A program made the translations under genes and the position numbers. The notes below the pieces were generated by a model. The model saw nothing but the letters and a program-made list of their open reading frames with translations, was not told the origin of the DNA and did not search any database. Below, in pieces: positions 1 to 6,487 of a DNA stretch of 6,487 nt. The DNA comes from Desulfobacteraceae bacterium (GTDB taxonomy: Bacteria > Desulfobacterota > Desulfobacteria > Desulfobacterales > DAOWNP01): positions 1 through 6,487 of the forward strand of contig DAOWNP010000146.1 of NCBI GenBank assembly GCA_030642545.1, written 5' to 3'. Within the stretch, counting starts at the first letter, position 1, and every line of letters starts with the position of its first letter.

Positions 1-46
1 TGGAATAGCTGGCTCTTTTGATGTTTTTGTGATTTTAGATCGGGCA

Positions 47-75
47 AAGATGACTTCGAATCTATTATGTATAAT
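47..75 (+). promoter_or_regulatory. Candidate sigma-70 promoter for the kinase operon
   Basis: A perfect -10 hexamer TATAAT lies at 70-75. The hexamer 17 bases further upstream (47-52, AAGATG) is a poor match to TTGACA, so the -35 element is weak. Transcription would begin near 82 and give a leader of about 50 bases before the ATG at 132. The location fits the two-gene operon that follows, but TATAAT occurs often by chance in DNA this AT-rich. No operator or activator site was recognised. Confidence 0.3.
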
Positions 76-131
76 TGCGGAAAAAAGTTTTGTCCACGTT
101 CCTAACACTGTTTTTTTAAATATAAATATCA

Positions 132-3100
132 ATGAGTTTCTCCATGGTAAATATGTTGAAAAAAAAAAGGATAACAATAATCAGGAAGCTGGGAGAAAGC
201 CTTGCTGCAGAGGTTTTTTCAGCAATAGATGAAAAAATAAAAAAATCTGTTTTTATAAAAAGAATCAGACCTGAATTTGCATCAGCTGATACTAAAGAAT
301 ACATATTGCGTCAGCAGACAACTCTTTTACAGTTAAATATCAAACAACTATCAGTACCTGAGATTATAATTGATAACGATGGTGCATTGTTATTGGTTTA
401 CCCCTTTATTGATGGTGTAATTTTTTCAAAATGGATGGCAGATCACAAAGATTTTGACACAAAAACCTTGCTTGAGATCGGCATTGCTTTGTCTGATTCT
501 CTTTCTGTTTTACACAAAGCAGCATTTATTCACAAGGGTATTAAGCCGGGCAATATTTTGATTCAGGAAAATCCTGTTTGTATTTATTTGATAGATGAGA
601 TAAGAGTATCTGATATTCGCAGTTTCAGCCATTTTATCACAGATGATCAATACATACGGGGAACCCTGCCTTACCTCTCTCCTGAGCAGACCGGTAAAAT
701 CCGGTTTGATGTAAATTATTGCAGCGACCTGTATGCATTGGGTACTGTTTTATATGAATATGCTGCTGGGAGGCCTCCTTTTTTGTCTGATGATCCTCTA
801 TCTATTATTCATTCTCATCTTGCAGAGATTCCGATCCCTGTATCAGAGGTTAACCTGAATTGCCCAAAAATTATCAGCGATATTATCGCTGTTTTATTGG
901 AAAAATCTCCGGAAAGACGATACCAGAGTGCAACAGGTTTAAAAGTTGATCTGCAAAAATGCCTTGTTTCAGGCAAAAAAAAAGTGAAAGATTTTATATT
1001 GCCGGAAGTTTTATCCTTTGTTTTAAAGCAAAAAGATTTTAGCAGCCAGATCACGATTCCCTCTATTATGGTAGGCAGGGAAAAACAAAAAAGTATACTT
1101 TTGGATGAATACCAGCGTGTATGCAGCGGCAAATTTGGCATAGCTATGATTTCCGGTTTGTCAGGCATGGGTAAAACCCGTCTGATACAGGAACTGGAAC
1201 GACCTGTTGCAGGCATGAGAGGGTATTATACTTCCGGTAAATTTAACCAGTACACTAAGCACCTGCCATATGCAACACTGACAGAGGCTTTTAGCCGATT
1301 AATACGTCAGTTTTTAACAGAAGACATTAAAAGAATAGAGTACTGGCGAAAACAGATACTTTATGCAACAGGTAAAAATGGTAAGCTTTTGGTGGATTTG
1401 ATACCTGAGCTTGAATATTTAATTGGCAAACAGCCTGAAGTTACACCACTTCCTCCTATAGAAGCACAAAACCGGTTTAATGATATATGCTGCCGGTTTA
1501 TTGCCTGTTTTGCTTCTATCAAACATCCTCTAGTACTGTTTATTGATGATATGCAGTGGTGTGATAATGCTACCTTTGATATGCTGGATCAGATAGTTTC
1601 TCGTGGTTCTGATTTTCCTTATCTCTTTATAATAGGAGCTTATCGTAATAATGAGGTAGATGATAATCATCGGGTTATTCAAATGGAAAAAGCAATTAAA
1701 GCCTCTTATCACTCTTTGGTAAAACTTCATATAGATTCTCTTGAAGAAAACCATGTTAATGAGATGATAGCGTTTATGTTAAATACCAGTTTGTTAAAAA
1801 CAAAGGCTTTAACAGATATCATATATCCTGTTTCTGCCGGAAACCCGCTGTTTGTAAATGAAAGCCTGCTTTGGATGCATCAAAACAGGCGTATATTATT
1901 AACAGGTGATGGCGTATGGGACTGGGAAACTGATGCTCTAATTAATTTGCAGCTGCCGGATAGTGCCAGAGCACTTTTTCATGATAAACTAAAACAATTT
2001 CCAAAAGATGTGATCATGACACTCTCTATCGCATCTTTATTGGGAACACGTTTTAAGGCAATAGATCTGGCACTTGTTTTATCAATTTCTTTGTCAAAGC
2101 TTTACTTGTCCCTGAAAGATGTTTTTTTTCAGCGAATTTTATTAAAGGATAAATCCACACTCTCTTTTTTTCATGATCAGATTCAGGCAGCAGCAGCAAA
2201 TTTTTTAGATGAAAAAGAGAAGCAAAAGTATCACAAGCAAATTGCAAGACTGTTTATAGATCAATTGCAGGAAAAAAATTGCAAGACAGATGTATCTGCC
2301 TTCCGACTGTTTTCTATAGTTGCACATTTGAGTGCAGGGCACACAGAAAAAGACAGTGAGGACGAATTATATGAAGCTGCACGATTTAATTATAAAGCTG
2401 GAGTAGCTGCCATGGATTCATTGGCACTTGATACCTGTGATTACTATTTCAGGCAAAGTGCAAAACTATGCACAGATAGTCTGTGGCAAACCGATTATGA
2501 TTTTATGTTCACTCTTTATAAAAAACTTGCCCGTGCAGCACTAATAAATGGCGACCAAAAACGATCCAATGAAATAGTAGAAATAGCACTAAAATTTGCA
2601 AAAACTGATATGGATTGTGCTGAATGTTTGTATGAGCAAACAGTTGCTTTTGGATCTATTGGAGATGTGGGCAACTGTATAGAATCAGGGTGCAAGGCAT
2701 TGGAACTAATTGATGAATCTATTCCTCAATCTGAAGAGGAAATGCTGATCAAAATCCATCAATTCATTGAAGAACTTCATGGTAATAATCGTAATATTTG
2801 GCAGAAGATTATTCATGTTTCTGTTCTTAAAGAAAAAAAAATCACCTTGAAACTGAATTTATATAGTGAAATGATGGCTTCCTGTTATGCATCAGGACAA
2901 ATTATCATGCTTAATTTGCTGGCTTTTGGCATTGTAAAAGGAGCTTTGGAAAAAGGAGTAGATGACTTTACAGGTTTTGCAATGTCTGTACTTGCTTTAT
3001 ATTTTCAAGTGCAGGAAGACTATGAGAATGCGAATAGTTATGAAGATACTATGTTAAAAATTGTCGAGTATTTTCCAGATCGTTTTGGCTCTGTTAGAGC

Positions 3101-5306
3101 CATGGCATCTGCAATGTTTTTTTTATCTCATTCAAGAAATTCAGTTCCTGATTTACGATTATCTTGTCAAAAAACTATAGATAGTGGTATAAAATCCGGT
3201 GAACTTCAATTTGCTGGTCTGACAAATTGTTCCTTGATTTGGTACGAGTTTATTCAAGGTAAAAACTTACAGTATTTGAAAAAACAGATTGACGAGCTTA
3301 TTATTTTTGCTCAAAAATACAATTTGACATTTTCATTAGGTATGGGAGAAGCACTACAAAATGCTCTTTTCCCTTTATGGGAAACAGGTGCAATAAATTT
3401 TGACAAATCAACTATTTCAGACAAATTAGATCTATGGAAGAGAGAAAATCATGCACTTTCACTGGCTTGCTATTTTACTTTTAATGGAATTGTTGCTTAT
3501 TACAGGCACAGTTATTTTGAAGCAAAGCATTTTTTAGATGACGGAAAAATTTATCTTGTTGGTGTCACAAACACTATTGTATTTCGCCTTTGGCATGTAT
3601 TTAGATATCTTGTTGCACTGAAAACAGGGGATACTGAAAATAGAGAGAATTATCTTGGAAAAGTTACAGGCTGGGCATCACACGGACCTATTTTAAAACC
3701 ATACCTTGCTTTAATGCAGGCAGAAACCATAGCTCTTCATAAAAATTTTAAAGAGACACGAAATGCTTATCTTGATGCAATTGAGCTATCTCATAGTGAA
3801 CAGTATCTGTTTTTGGAGGCTTTTTTAAATGAACGCTTAGGAGACTATTGTTTCAAAAAAAATCATATTGATTGCACAATTTATCTAAATAGAGCCAGAA
3901 AACTGTATGAAGATTGTGGTGCACAAACTAAAGTAATAACAACAGCTGAAATAGCAGCAATGAACCAACCGGATATCAGATTGTTATCTTCAGACAAATT
4001 ACAAGCCAAAAAAGAACAAAAAAGAGATGTTGACTATAATACAGTTTTTGAGAAAGAGCTTGATTATAACTATCTGTTTAATGCTGTAAAAGCCATTACA
4101 GAAGAGCTTGATTTTAACAAACTTCTTAAAATAATAGTTAAATCTATTATGAGCAGGCTCGGAGCAAAAACAGGATTTTTGCTGATTGCAGAAAAAGAAT
4201 TTTTAGTTCCTTATGTATACGGGATTAAAACAGAAGATCTCAGGGTTATATTTAATGATGAACCCGAATTTTCCATAAAAAAATTGAGCATGAGAATTGC
4301 CCGGTATGTTTATAATTCAAAAGAAATACTTATTTTAGAAGATGCGTTTATAAGTGGAGATTTTATTTCAGATAAAATTGTGCAAAGAGAAAATTTACGA
4401 TCTGTACTTTGTTTTCCTCTTATAGTAAAAAAACAGGTTTTGGGTGTATTATATCTGGAAAACAGCCTTGTAAAATCTGTTTTTTCTGATACTCAGGTAA
4501 AATTTATTGATTTGCTGACAGCTCAAGCTGCAATTGCACTGCAAAATGCAATCTTATTACAGGATATAACGCTTATAAATCAGACTCTTGAAGAGAGAGT
4601 TGAGGTTCGGACAAAAGAGCTGAATAAAGTAAATGAAGAGCTAAAAGATTTTGCCTATGTAATCTCGCATGACCTAAAAGCACCTCTGCGCGGTATTACT
4701 CAACTATCCGAATGGATAGCTGATGATTATATTGAGTTGATAGATGAAGATGGCCAAAAGATGCTCAATATGCTCAAAAAACGATCAACACAGATGCATA
4801 ATATGATAGAGGGGGTACTGCAATACTCAAGGGTTGGCCGTATTAGTGAGCTTTCTGTACAGGTTGATTTAAACAAACTGATTGAAGAGGTAGTTGCTAT
4901 GCTTGCTATGCCAAAATCTATTACCCTTAAAATTAAAAATACCCTGCCAGTTATAAAATGTGAAGAGACTTTAATCTTTCAGGTATTTCAAAACCTTTTT
5001 GACAATGCTGTAAAATATATGGATAAAGAAGAGGGTAAAATTTTTGTCAGCTGTATTGAAAAAGATAGTTTCTGGCATTTTTGTGTGGCAGACAATGGCC
5101 ATGGAATAGATACAAAATACCAGAAAAAAGTGTTTAAAATGTTTCAGACGTTAAAACCCAAGGATGATTCAGACTCTACAGGAATAGGTCTTGCCCTTAT
5201 ACAAAAAATAGTTAATAACTGGGGGGGAAGCATATGGCTTGAATCTAAAAAAGGTTATGGTTGCAAGTTCTTTTTTACAATACCCAAAAATGGAAAAAAT
5301 AAATGA
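132..5306 (+). CDS. Trifunctional Ser/Thr-kinase-like / AAA ATPase / GAF sensor histidine kinase
   Basis: This is a very large cytoplasmic sensor kinase (1724 residues, no signal peptide or membrane segment seen). Domain order matches the HstK-type kinases of cyanobacteria, myxobacteria and Desulfobacterota, which also have fungal relatives. Residues about 14-275 form a Ser/Thr kinase fold: Lys43 in VFIKR, HKGIKPGN at 134-141, LIDEI at 153-157, SPEQ at 183-186, and SDLYALG at 198-204. Residues about 313-610 are an AAA_16-like ATPase: GRE at 315-317, Walker A GLSGMGKT at 342-349, Walker B LVLFIDD at 467-473. A winged-helix-like part runs to about 700, then helical TPR-like sequence to about 1290. 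A GAF domain (about 1326-1475) and coiled coil (about 1476-1506) lead to HisKA with His1513 (ISHDLKAPLR). The HATPase_c domain has N box QNLFDNAVKY (1620-1629), G1 DNGHG (1654-1658) and G2 TGIGLAL (1683-1689). The histidine kinase core looks complete; the N-terminal kinase lacks its catalytic Asp. ATG at 132 gives the longest form; ATGs at 144 and 153 are alternatives, and none has a clear Shine-Dalgarno. It is probably the partner of the overlapping receiver gene. Confidence 0.95.
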   Translation: MSFSMVNMLKKKRITIIRKLGESLAAEVFSAIDEKIKKSVFIKRIRPEFASADTKEYILRQQTTLLQLNIKQLSVPEIIIDNDGALLLVYPFIDGVIFSKWMADHKDFDTKTLLEIGIALSDSLSVLHKAAFIHKGIKPGNILIQENPVCIYLIDEIRVSDIRSFSHFITDDQYIRGTLPYLSPEQTGKIRFDVNYCSDLYALGTVLYEYAAGRPPFLSDDPLSIIHSHLAEIPIPVSEVNLNCPKIISDIIAVLLEKSPERRYQSATGLKVDLQKCLVSGKKKVKDFILPEVLSFVLKQKDFSSQITIPSIMVGREKQKSILLDEYQRVCSGKFGIAMISGLSGMGKTRLIQELERPVAGMRGYYTSGKFNQYTKHLPYATLTEAFSRLIRQFLTEDIKRIEYWRKQILYATGKNGKLLVDLIPELEYLIGKQPEVTPLPPIEAQNRFNDICCRFIACFASIKHPLVLFIDDMQWCDNATFDMLDQIVSRGSDFPYLFIIGAYRNNEVDDNHRVIQMEKAIKASYHSLVKLHIDSLEENHVNEMIAFMLNTSLLKTKALTDIIYPVSAGNPLFVNESLLWMHQNRRILLTGDGVWDWETDALINLQLPDSARALFHDKLKQFPKDVIMTLSIASLLGTRFKAIDLALVLSISLSKLYLSLKDVFFQRILLKDKSTLSFFHDQIQAAAANFLDEKEKQKYHKQIARLFIDQLQEKNCKTDVSAFRLFSIVAHLSAGHTEKDSEDELYEAARFNYKAGVAAMDSLALDTCDYYFRQSAKLCTDSLWQTDYDFMFTLYKKLARAALINGDQKRSNEIVEIALKFAKTDMDCAECLYEQTVAFGSIGDVGNCIESGCKALELIDESIPQSEEEMLIKIHQFIEELHGNNRNIWQKIIHVSVLKEKKITLKLNLYSEMMASCYASGQIIMLNLLAFGIVKGALEKGVDDFTGFAMSVLALYFQVQEDYENANSYEDTMLKIVEYFPDRFGSVRAMASAMFFLSHSRNSVPDLRLSCQKTIDSGIKSGELQFAGLTNCSLIWYEFIQGKNLQYLKKQIDELIIFAQKYNLTFSLGMGEALQNALFPLWETGAINFDKSTISDKLDLWKRENHALSLACYFTFNGIVAYYRHSYFEAKHFLDDGKIYLVGVTNTIVFRLWHVFRYLVALKTGDTENRENYLGKVTGWASHGPILKPYLALMQAETIALHKNFKETRNAYLDAIELSHSEQYLFLEAFLNERLGDYCFKKNHIDCTIYLNRARKLYEDCGAQTKVITTAEIAAMNQPDIRLLSSDKLQAKKEQKRDVDYNTVFEKELDYNYLFNAVKAITEELDFNKLLKIIVKSIMSRLGAKTGFLLIAEKEFLVPYVYGIKTEDLRVIFNDEPEFSIKKLSMRIARYVYNSKEILILEDAFISGDFISDKIVQRENLRSVLCFPLIVKKQVLGVLYLENSLVKSVFSDTQVKFIDLLTAQAAIALQNAILLQDITLINQTLEERVEVRTKELNKVNEELKDFAYVISHDLKAPLRGITQLSEWIADDYIELIDEDGQKMLNMLKKRSTQMHNMIEGVLQYSRVGRISELSVQVDLNKLIEEVVAMLAMPKSITLKIKNTLPVIKCEETLIFQVFQNLFDNAVKYMDKEEGKIFVSCIEKDSFWHFCVADNGHGIDTKYQKKVFKMFQTLKPKDDSDSTGIGLALIQKIVNNWGGSIWLESKKGYGCKFFFTIPKNGKNK

Positions 5307-5713
5307 AAACCAATAATCCGGTACTTCTTCTTGAAGATGATCAGGTTGATTTTATGGCTATTAAACGGGCATTTAAAGAGCTTAAAATTACAAACCAGCT
5401 TGTTGTTTGTGAAAATGGTGAAGAGGGTCTCAAATATTTAAATAGTGCAGAGAGTAAAAAACCTTGTCTTATTCTTCTTGATATTAATATGCCCAAGATG
5501 AACGGTATTGAATTTTTAAAAATTATAAAAAAGGATAGTCAGTTTAAATGTTTACCGGTGGTGGTTCTTACATCTTCAAAAGAGGCAGAGGATAAATTTG
5601 ACAGTTTTGGTATGGGTGTTGCCGGATATATATTAAAACCTGCTGATCATAAAAAAGTTATAGAAGTTGTACGAACTATTAATCTATACTGGACATTGAG
5701 TGAACAGCCATAA
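5303..5713 (+). CDS. Single-domain response regulator (CheY/Rcp1-like receiver)
   Basis: A 136-residue stand-alone receiver domain, the usual length for CheY/Rcp1-type proteins. The acidic pocket is Glu11-Asp12-Asp13 (LLEDDQVD), and the phosphoacceptor is Asp60 in LILLDINMPKMNG. The switch residue is Thr90, followed by Ser91 (VVVLTSS), and the conserved lysine is Lys112 in ILKPAD. All residues needed for phosphorylation are present. No DNA-binding or enzymatic output domain follows, so the signal must pass by protein contact or onward phosphotransfer. The C-terminal TINLYWTLSEQP resembles Rcp1-like regulators usually paired with phytochrome-type or GAF histidine kinases. Its ATG overlaps the upstream TGA (ATGA, 5303-5306), which indicates translational coupling, and only a weak GGA precedes it. 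It is most likely the phosphate acceptor of the upstream kinase, an inference from adjacency. Confidence 0.95.
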   Translation: MKTNNPVLLLEDDQVDFMAIKRAFKELKITNQLVVCENGEEGLKYLNSAESKKPCLILLDINMPKMNGIEFLKIIKKDSQFKCLPVVVLTSSKEAEDKFDSFGMGVAGYILKPADHKKVIEVVRTINLYWTLSEQP

Positions 5714-5738
5714 AAGCTGCTATATTTCATAATTTATT

Positions 5739-5776
5739 TAAAGAACGCAGACAAAACGAGTCATCCACGTTCTTTA
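5739..5776 (+). terminator. Inverted repeat, possible terminator of the kinase-receiver operon
   Basis: The arms at 5739-5747 (TAAAGAACG) and 5768-5776 (CGTTCTTTA) are perfectly complementary over 9 bases, around a 20-base loop. It lies 25 bases after the receiver stop codon, the expected place for an operon end. The loop is large and the downstream TTATTATG tract is a poor uridine run, so an intrinsic terminator is only one reading. An mRNA-stabilising hairpin or a protein-binding site are others. Confidence 0.4.
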
Positions 5777-5790
5777 TTATGCCAATAAAC

Positions 5791-5829
5791 AATTGGTTTA
5801 AAAGCTTCTGATATATTATAAAACCGATT
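5791..5829. repeat. Second inverted repeat in the gap
   Basis: AATTGGTTT (5791-5799) pairs with AAACCGATT (5821-5829) over 9 positions, one of them a G-U wobble, around a 21-base loop. It begins 14 bases after the first hairpin and has almost the same stem and loop lengths, although the arm sequences differ. No uridine tract follows it, so it does not look like a terminator. In DNA this AT-rich a chance origin is possible. Confidence 0.35.
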
Positions 5830-5981
5830 AAAACATGGTAAAATTTATTTTTTTGATTTAGATCAATTCATTCCTGTATCTTTTCTGTTATTTTTTGGTA
5901 TCCTTTATTTGTTATTGACACTTTTGAAATAATAATGGAACACAGAAGGAATTAAGAAGACTCAATTTGTTAATTGACAGC

Positions 5982-5988
5982 AGGAGAG
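5982..5988 (+). promoter_or_regulatory. Ribosome binding site of the small gene
   Basis: AGGAGAG is the clearest Shine-Dalgarno sequence in the window. Its GGAG core ends 12 bases before the ATG at 5999, slightly longer than ideal. An in-frame ATT at 5993 would be better spaced but is a very rare start. An in-frame TGA at 5975-5977 rules out any longer form. This site supports the plus-strand reading over the antisense open frame. Confidence 0.6.
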
Positions 5989-5998
5989 ACATATTAAT

Positions 5999-6178
5999 AT
6001 GCAAAAAGAAATTGATGATATAAAAAACAGAATGAAAACACTTGAAATTCTGATCAAAGAAACCAGGGACCGGCTTCCTGCACACTCTGTTAAGCCCCCT
6101 GTCATGATGGATCTTCTTGGATATGAAGATGAATACGATGCATTGCTGAAAAAACTAAATAAATTGGAAAATAAGTGA
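5999..6178 (+). CDS. Small conserved-looking protein with RLPAHSVKPP core
   Basis: A 59-residue soluble protein of unrecognised function. Residues 1-24 are highly charged and helical, with coiled-coil-like spacing (MQKEIDDIKNRMKTLEILI). The middle (26-36) is RLPAHSVKPPV, with an unusual proline, histidine and serine arrangement. Residues 42-58 form a second charged helix (YEDEYDALLKKLNKL), suggesting a helical hairpin hinged at the proline-rich part. There is no signal peptide, membrane segment or cysteine pair. The start is supported by AGGAGAG at 5982-5988 and an in-frame stop just upstream. The codons at about 6057-6115 are visibly richer in G+C than the surrounding DNA, which argues for real coding. 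It lies 285 bases after the receiver gene, so is probably transcribed separately, and nothing ties it to the kinase. It could be a small adaptor or oligomerising protein, but that is a guess. Confidence 0.7.
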   Translation: MQKEIDDIKNRMKTLEILIKETRDRLPAHSVKPPVMMDLLGYEDEYDALLKKLNKLENK

Positions 6179-6246
6179 TCTAATATAGAAGAATCAAAGA
6201 TATTTCCCAAATCATCAGAGGTCTTCCATTTTTTGGATTCAATAAG

Positions 6247-6265
6247 ATTACTATACTGTAGTAAT
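6247..6265 (+). terminator. Palindrome after the small gene, weak terminator candidate
   Basis: ATTACTA (6247-6253) and TAGTAAT (6259-6265) are perfect complements around a 5-base loop, followed on the plus strand by ATTTTTATATTT. It lies 68 bases after the small gene's stop codon, between it and a convergent gene, which suits a terminator. The stem has only one G-C pair, so it would be weak; a protein-binding palindrome is the alternative. Read on the minus strand there is no following T tract. Confidence 0.3.
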
Positions 6266-6300
6266 ATTTTTATATTTCTCTTTATAAAATAACTCCTAAA

Positions 6301-6487
6301 TCAGTGTGATATCCTAACATTGCCCAGAATCAGCTCAAAATCGACCCTGTCTTGAAAACTTTTTTTCCTTGTTTTGATTGTATCAACTTCGCATGAAAAT
6401 ATTCCTGAACCTTTGAATTTTTTTTTTTCCCATAAAAGATGCCTTTCAGGGGGCATATAAAGTTCTTCTCCATTGTTAGCACAAACA
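6301..6487 (-). CDS. C-terminal end of an unrecognised gene, cut by the window edge
   Basis: On the minus strand an open frame enters at the window end and closes at TGA (complement of 6301-6303), giving 61 residues of C-terminus. The visible sequence runs from VCANNGEELYMPPERH through LLWEKKKFKGSGIFSCEV to FELILGNVRISH. It alternates hydrophobic and charged residues, as in a beta-rich soluble domain, and has no membrane segment. The only internal ATG (6455-6457, complement) lacks a Shine-Dalgarno, so the gene most likely starts outside the window. An A11 run on the coding strand (6418-6428) encodes Glu-Lys-Lys-Lys. I do not recognise the family. It converges on the small plus-strand gene, with 122 bases between them. 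Confidence 0.55.
   Translation of the reverse strand, partial: VCANNGEELYMPPERHLLWEKKKFKGSGIFSCEVDTIKTRKKSFQDRVDFELILGNVRISH

Larger units (their letters stand above)
5714..5998. other. Non-coding gap between the receiver gene and the small gene
   Basis: A stretch of 285 very AT-rich bases with no supportable gene. It contains two inverted repeats (5739-5776 and 5791-5829), listed separately, and two TTGACA hexamers at 5915-5920 and 5974-5979. Neither hexamer has a good -10 box at 16-18 bases, so no promoter is called for the small downstream gene, though one is expected somewhere here. A T-rich stretch at 5848-5930 would encode hydrophobic residues in one frame but has no start codon. Confidence 0.6.

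Noticed and set aside
29..232. Plus-strand 67-codon open frame overlapping the start of the kinase gene
   Set aside because: No Shine-Dalgarno, no recognisable motifs, and it overlaps the first 100 bases of a well-supported gene. It is kept only as part of the A10 slippage observation.
815..1216. Minus-strand 133-codon open frame
   Set aside because: It lies wholly antisense to the kinase C-lobe and the Walker A region, whose motifs are unmistakable. Its own translation shows no domain.
1530..1754. Minus-strand 74-codon open frame
   Set aside because: Antisense shadow of the ATPase domain around and after Walker B; no motif.
2053..2247. Minus-strand 64-codon open frame
   Set aside because: Antisense shadow of the region after the ATPase domain; no motif or start signal of its own.
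5822..5932. Open stretch encoding a hydrophobic peptide (FIPVSFLLFFGILYLLLTLLK)
   Set aside because: No ATG, GTG or TTG start with a ribosome site precedes the hydrophobic part. T-rich DNA yields such residues by composition alone, so a membrane peptide cannot be supported.
5962..6210. Minus-strand 82-codon open frame covering the small gene
   Set aside because: Its first codon is TTG, and the translation is a serine- and phenylalanine-rich composition typical of antisense reading. The plus-strand gene has an ATG, a Shine-Dalgarno and a structured sequence.
1..6487. tRNA, rRNA, CRISPR array, insertion sequence or attachment site
   Set aside because: No cloverleaf, spaced direct repeats, transposase frame or terminal inverted repeats were seen on either strand.

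Overview
This is an AT-rich bacterial window (about one third G+C by eye) with a compact two-gene signalling operon, a non-coding gap, a small separate gene and the tail of an oppositely oriented gene. The main protein is a cytoplasmic trifunctional kinase-like / AAA ATPase / histidine kinase. Next to it is a CheY/Rcp1-like response regulator ending in a TINLYWTLSEQP-type tail. The base composition and this pairing suggest a Desulfobacterota (Desulfobacterales-like) organism. That placement rests on general family knowledge and is tentative.

Layout. Bases 1-131 are a leader with a candidate -10 box (TATAAT, 70-75). Bases 132-5306 encode a 1724-residue protein. In order it has a Ser/Thr-kinase-like domain, an AAA/STAND-type ATPase with intact Walker A and B motifs, a long helical (TPR-like) region, a GAF domain, a signalling coiled coil, and a complete histidine kinase core (HisKA plus HATPase_c). 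Bases 5303-5713 encode a single-domain receiver whose ATG overlaps the kinase stop codon (ATGA), so the two are almost certainly co-translated. Bases 5714-5998 are non-coding and contain two inverted repeats of similar geometry. Bases 5999-6178 encode a 59-residue protein with a good Shine-Dalgarno sequence and a distinctive RLPAHSVKPP core. Bases 6179-6300 hold a short palindrome between convergent genes. Bases 6301-6487 are the C-terminal end of an unrecognised minus-strand gene that runs off the window.

How the genes work together. The ATPase/TPR/GAF part of the large protein probably senses an intracellular ligand or partner and controls autophosphorylation at His1513. The receiver (Asp60) is the obvious phosphate acceptor. 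It has no output domain, so it must act through a protein contact or a further phosphorelay step. The N-terminal kinase-like domain lacks the catalytic-loop aspartate (HKG in place of HRD) and has a degraded DFG motif. It is therefore better read as a pseudokinase or regulatory scaffold than as an active Ser/Thr kinase, and this is the most notable observation here. I found no convincing wholly new system. The other points worth checking are the A10 tract at the start of the large gene, the small RLPAHS protein and the paired hairpins.
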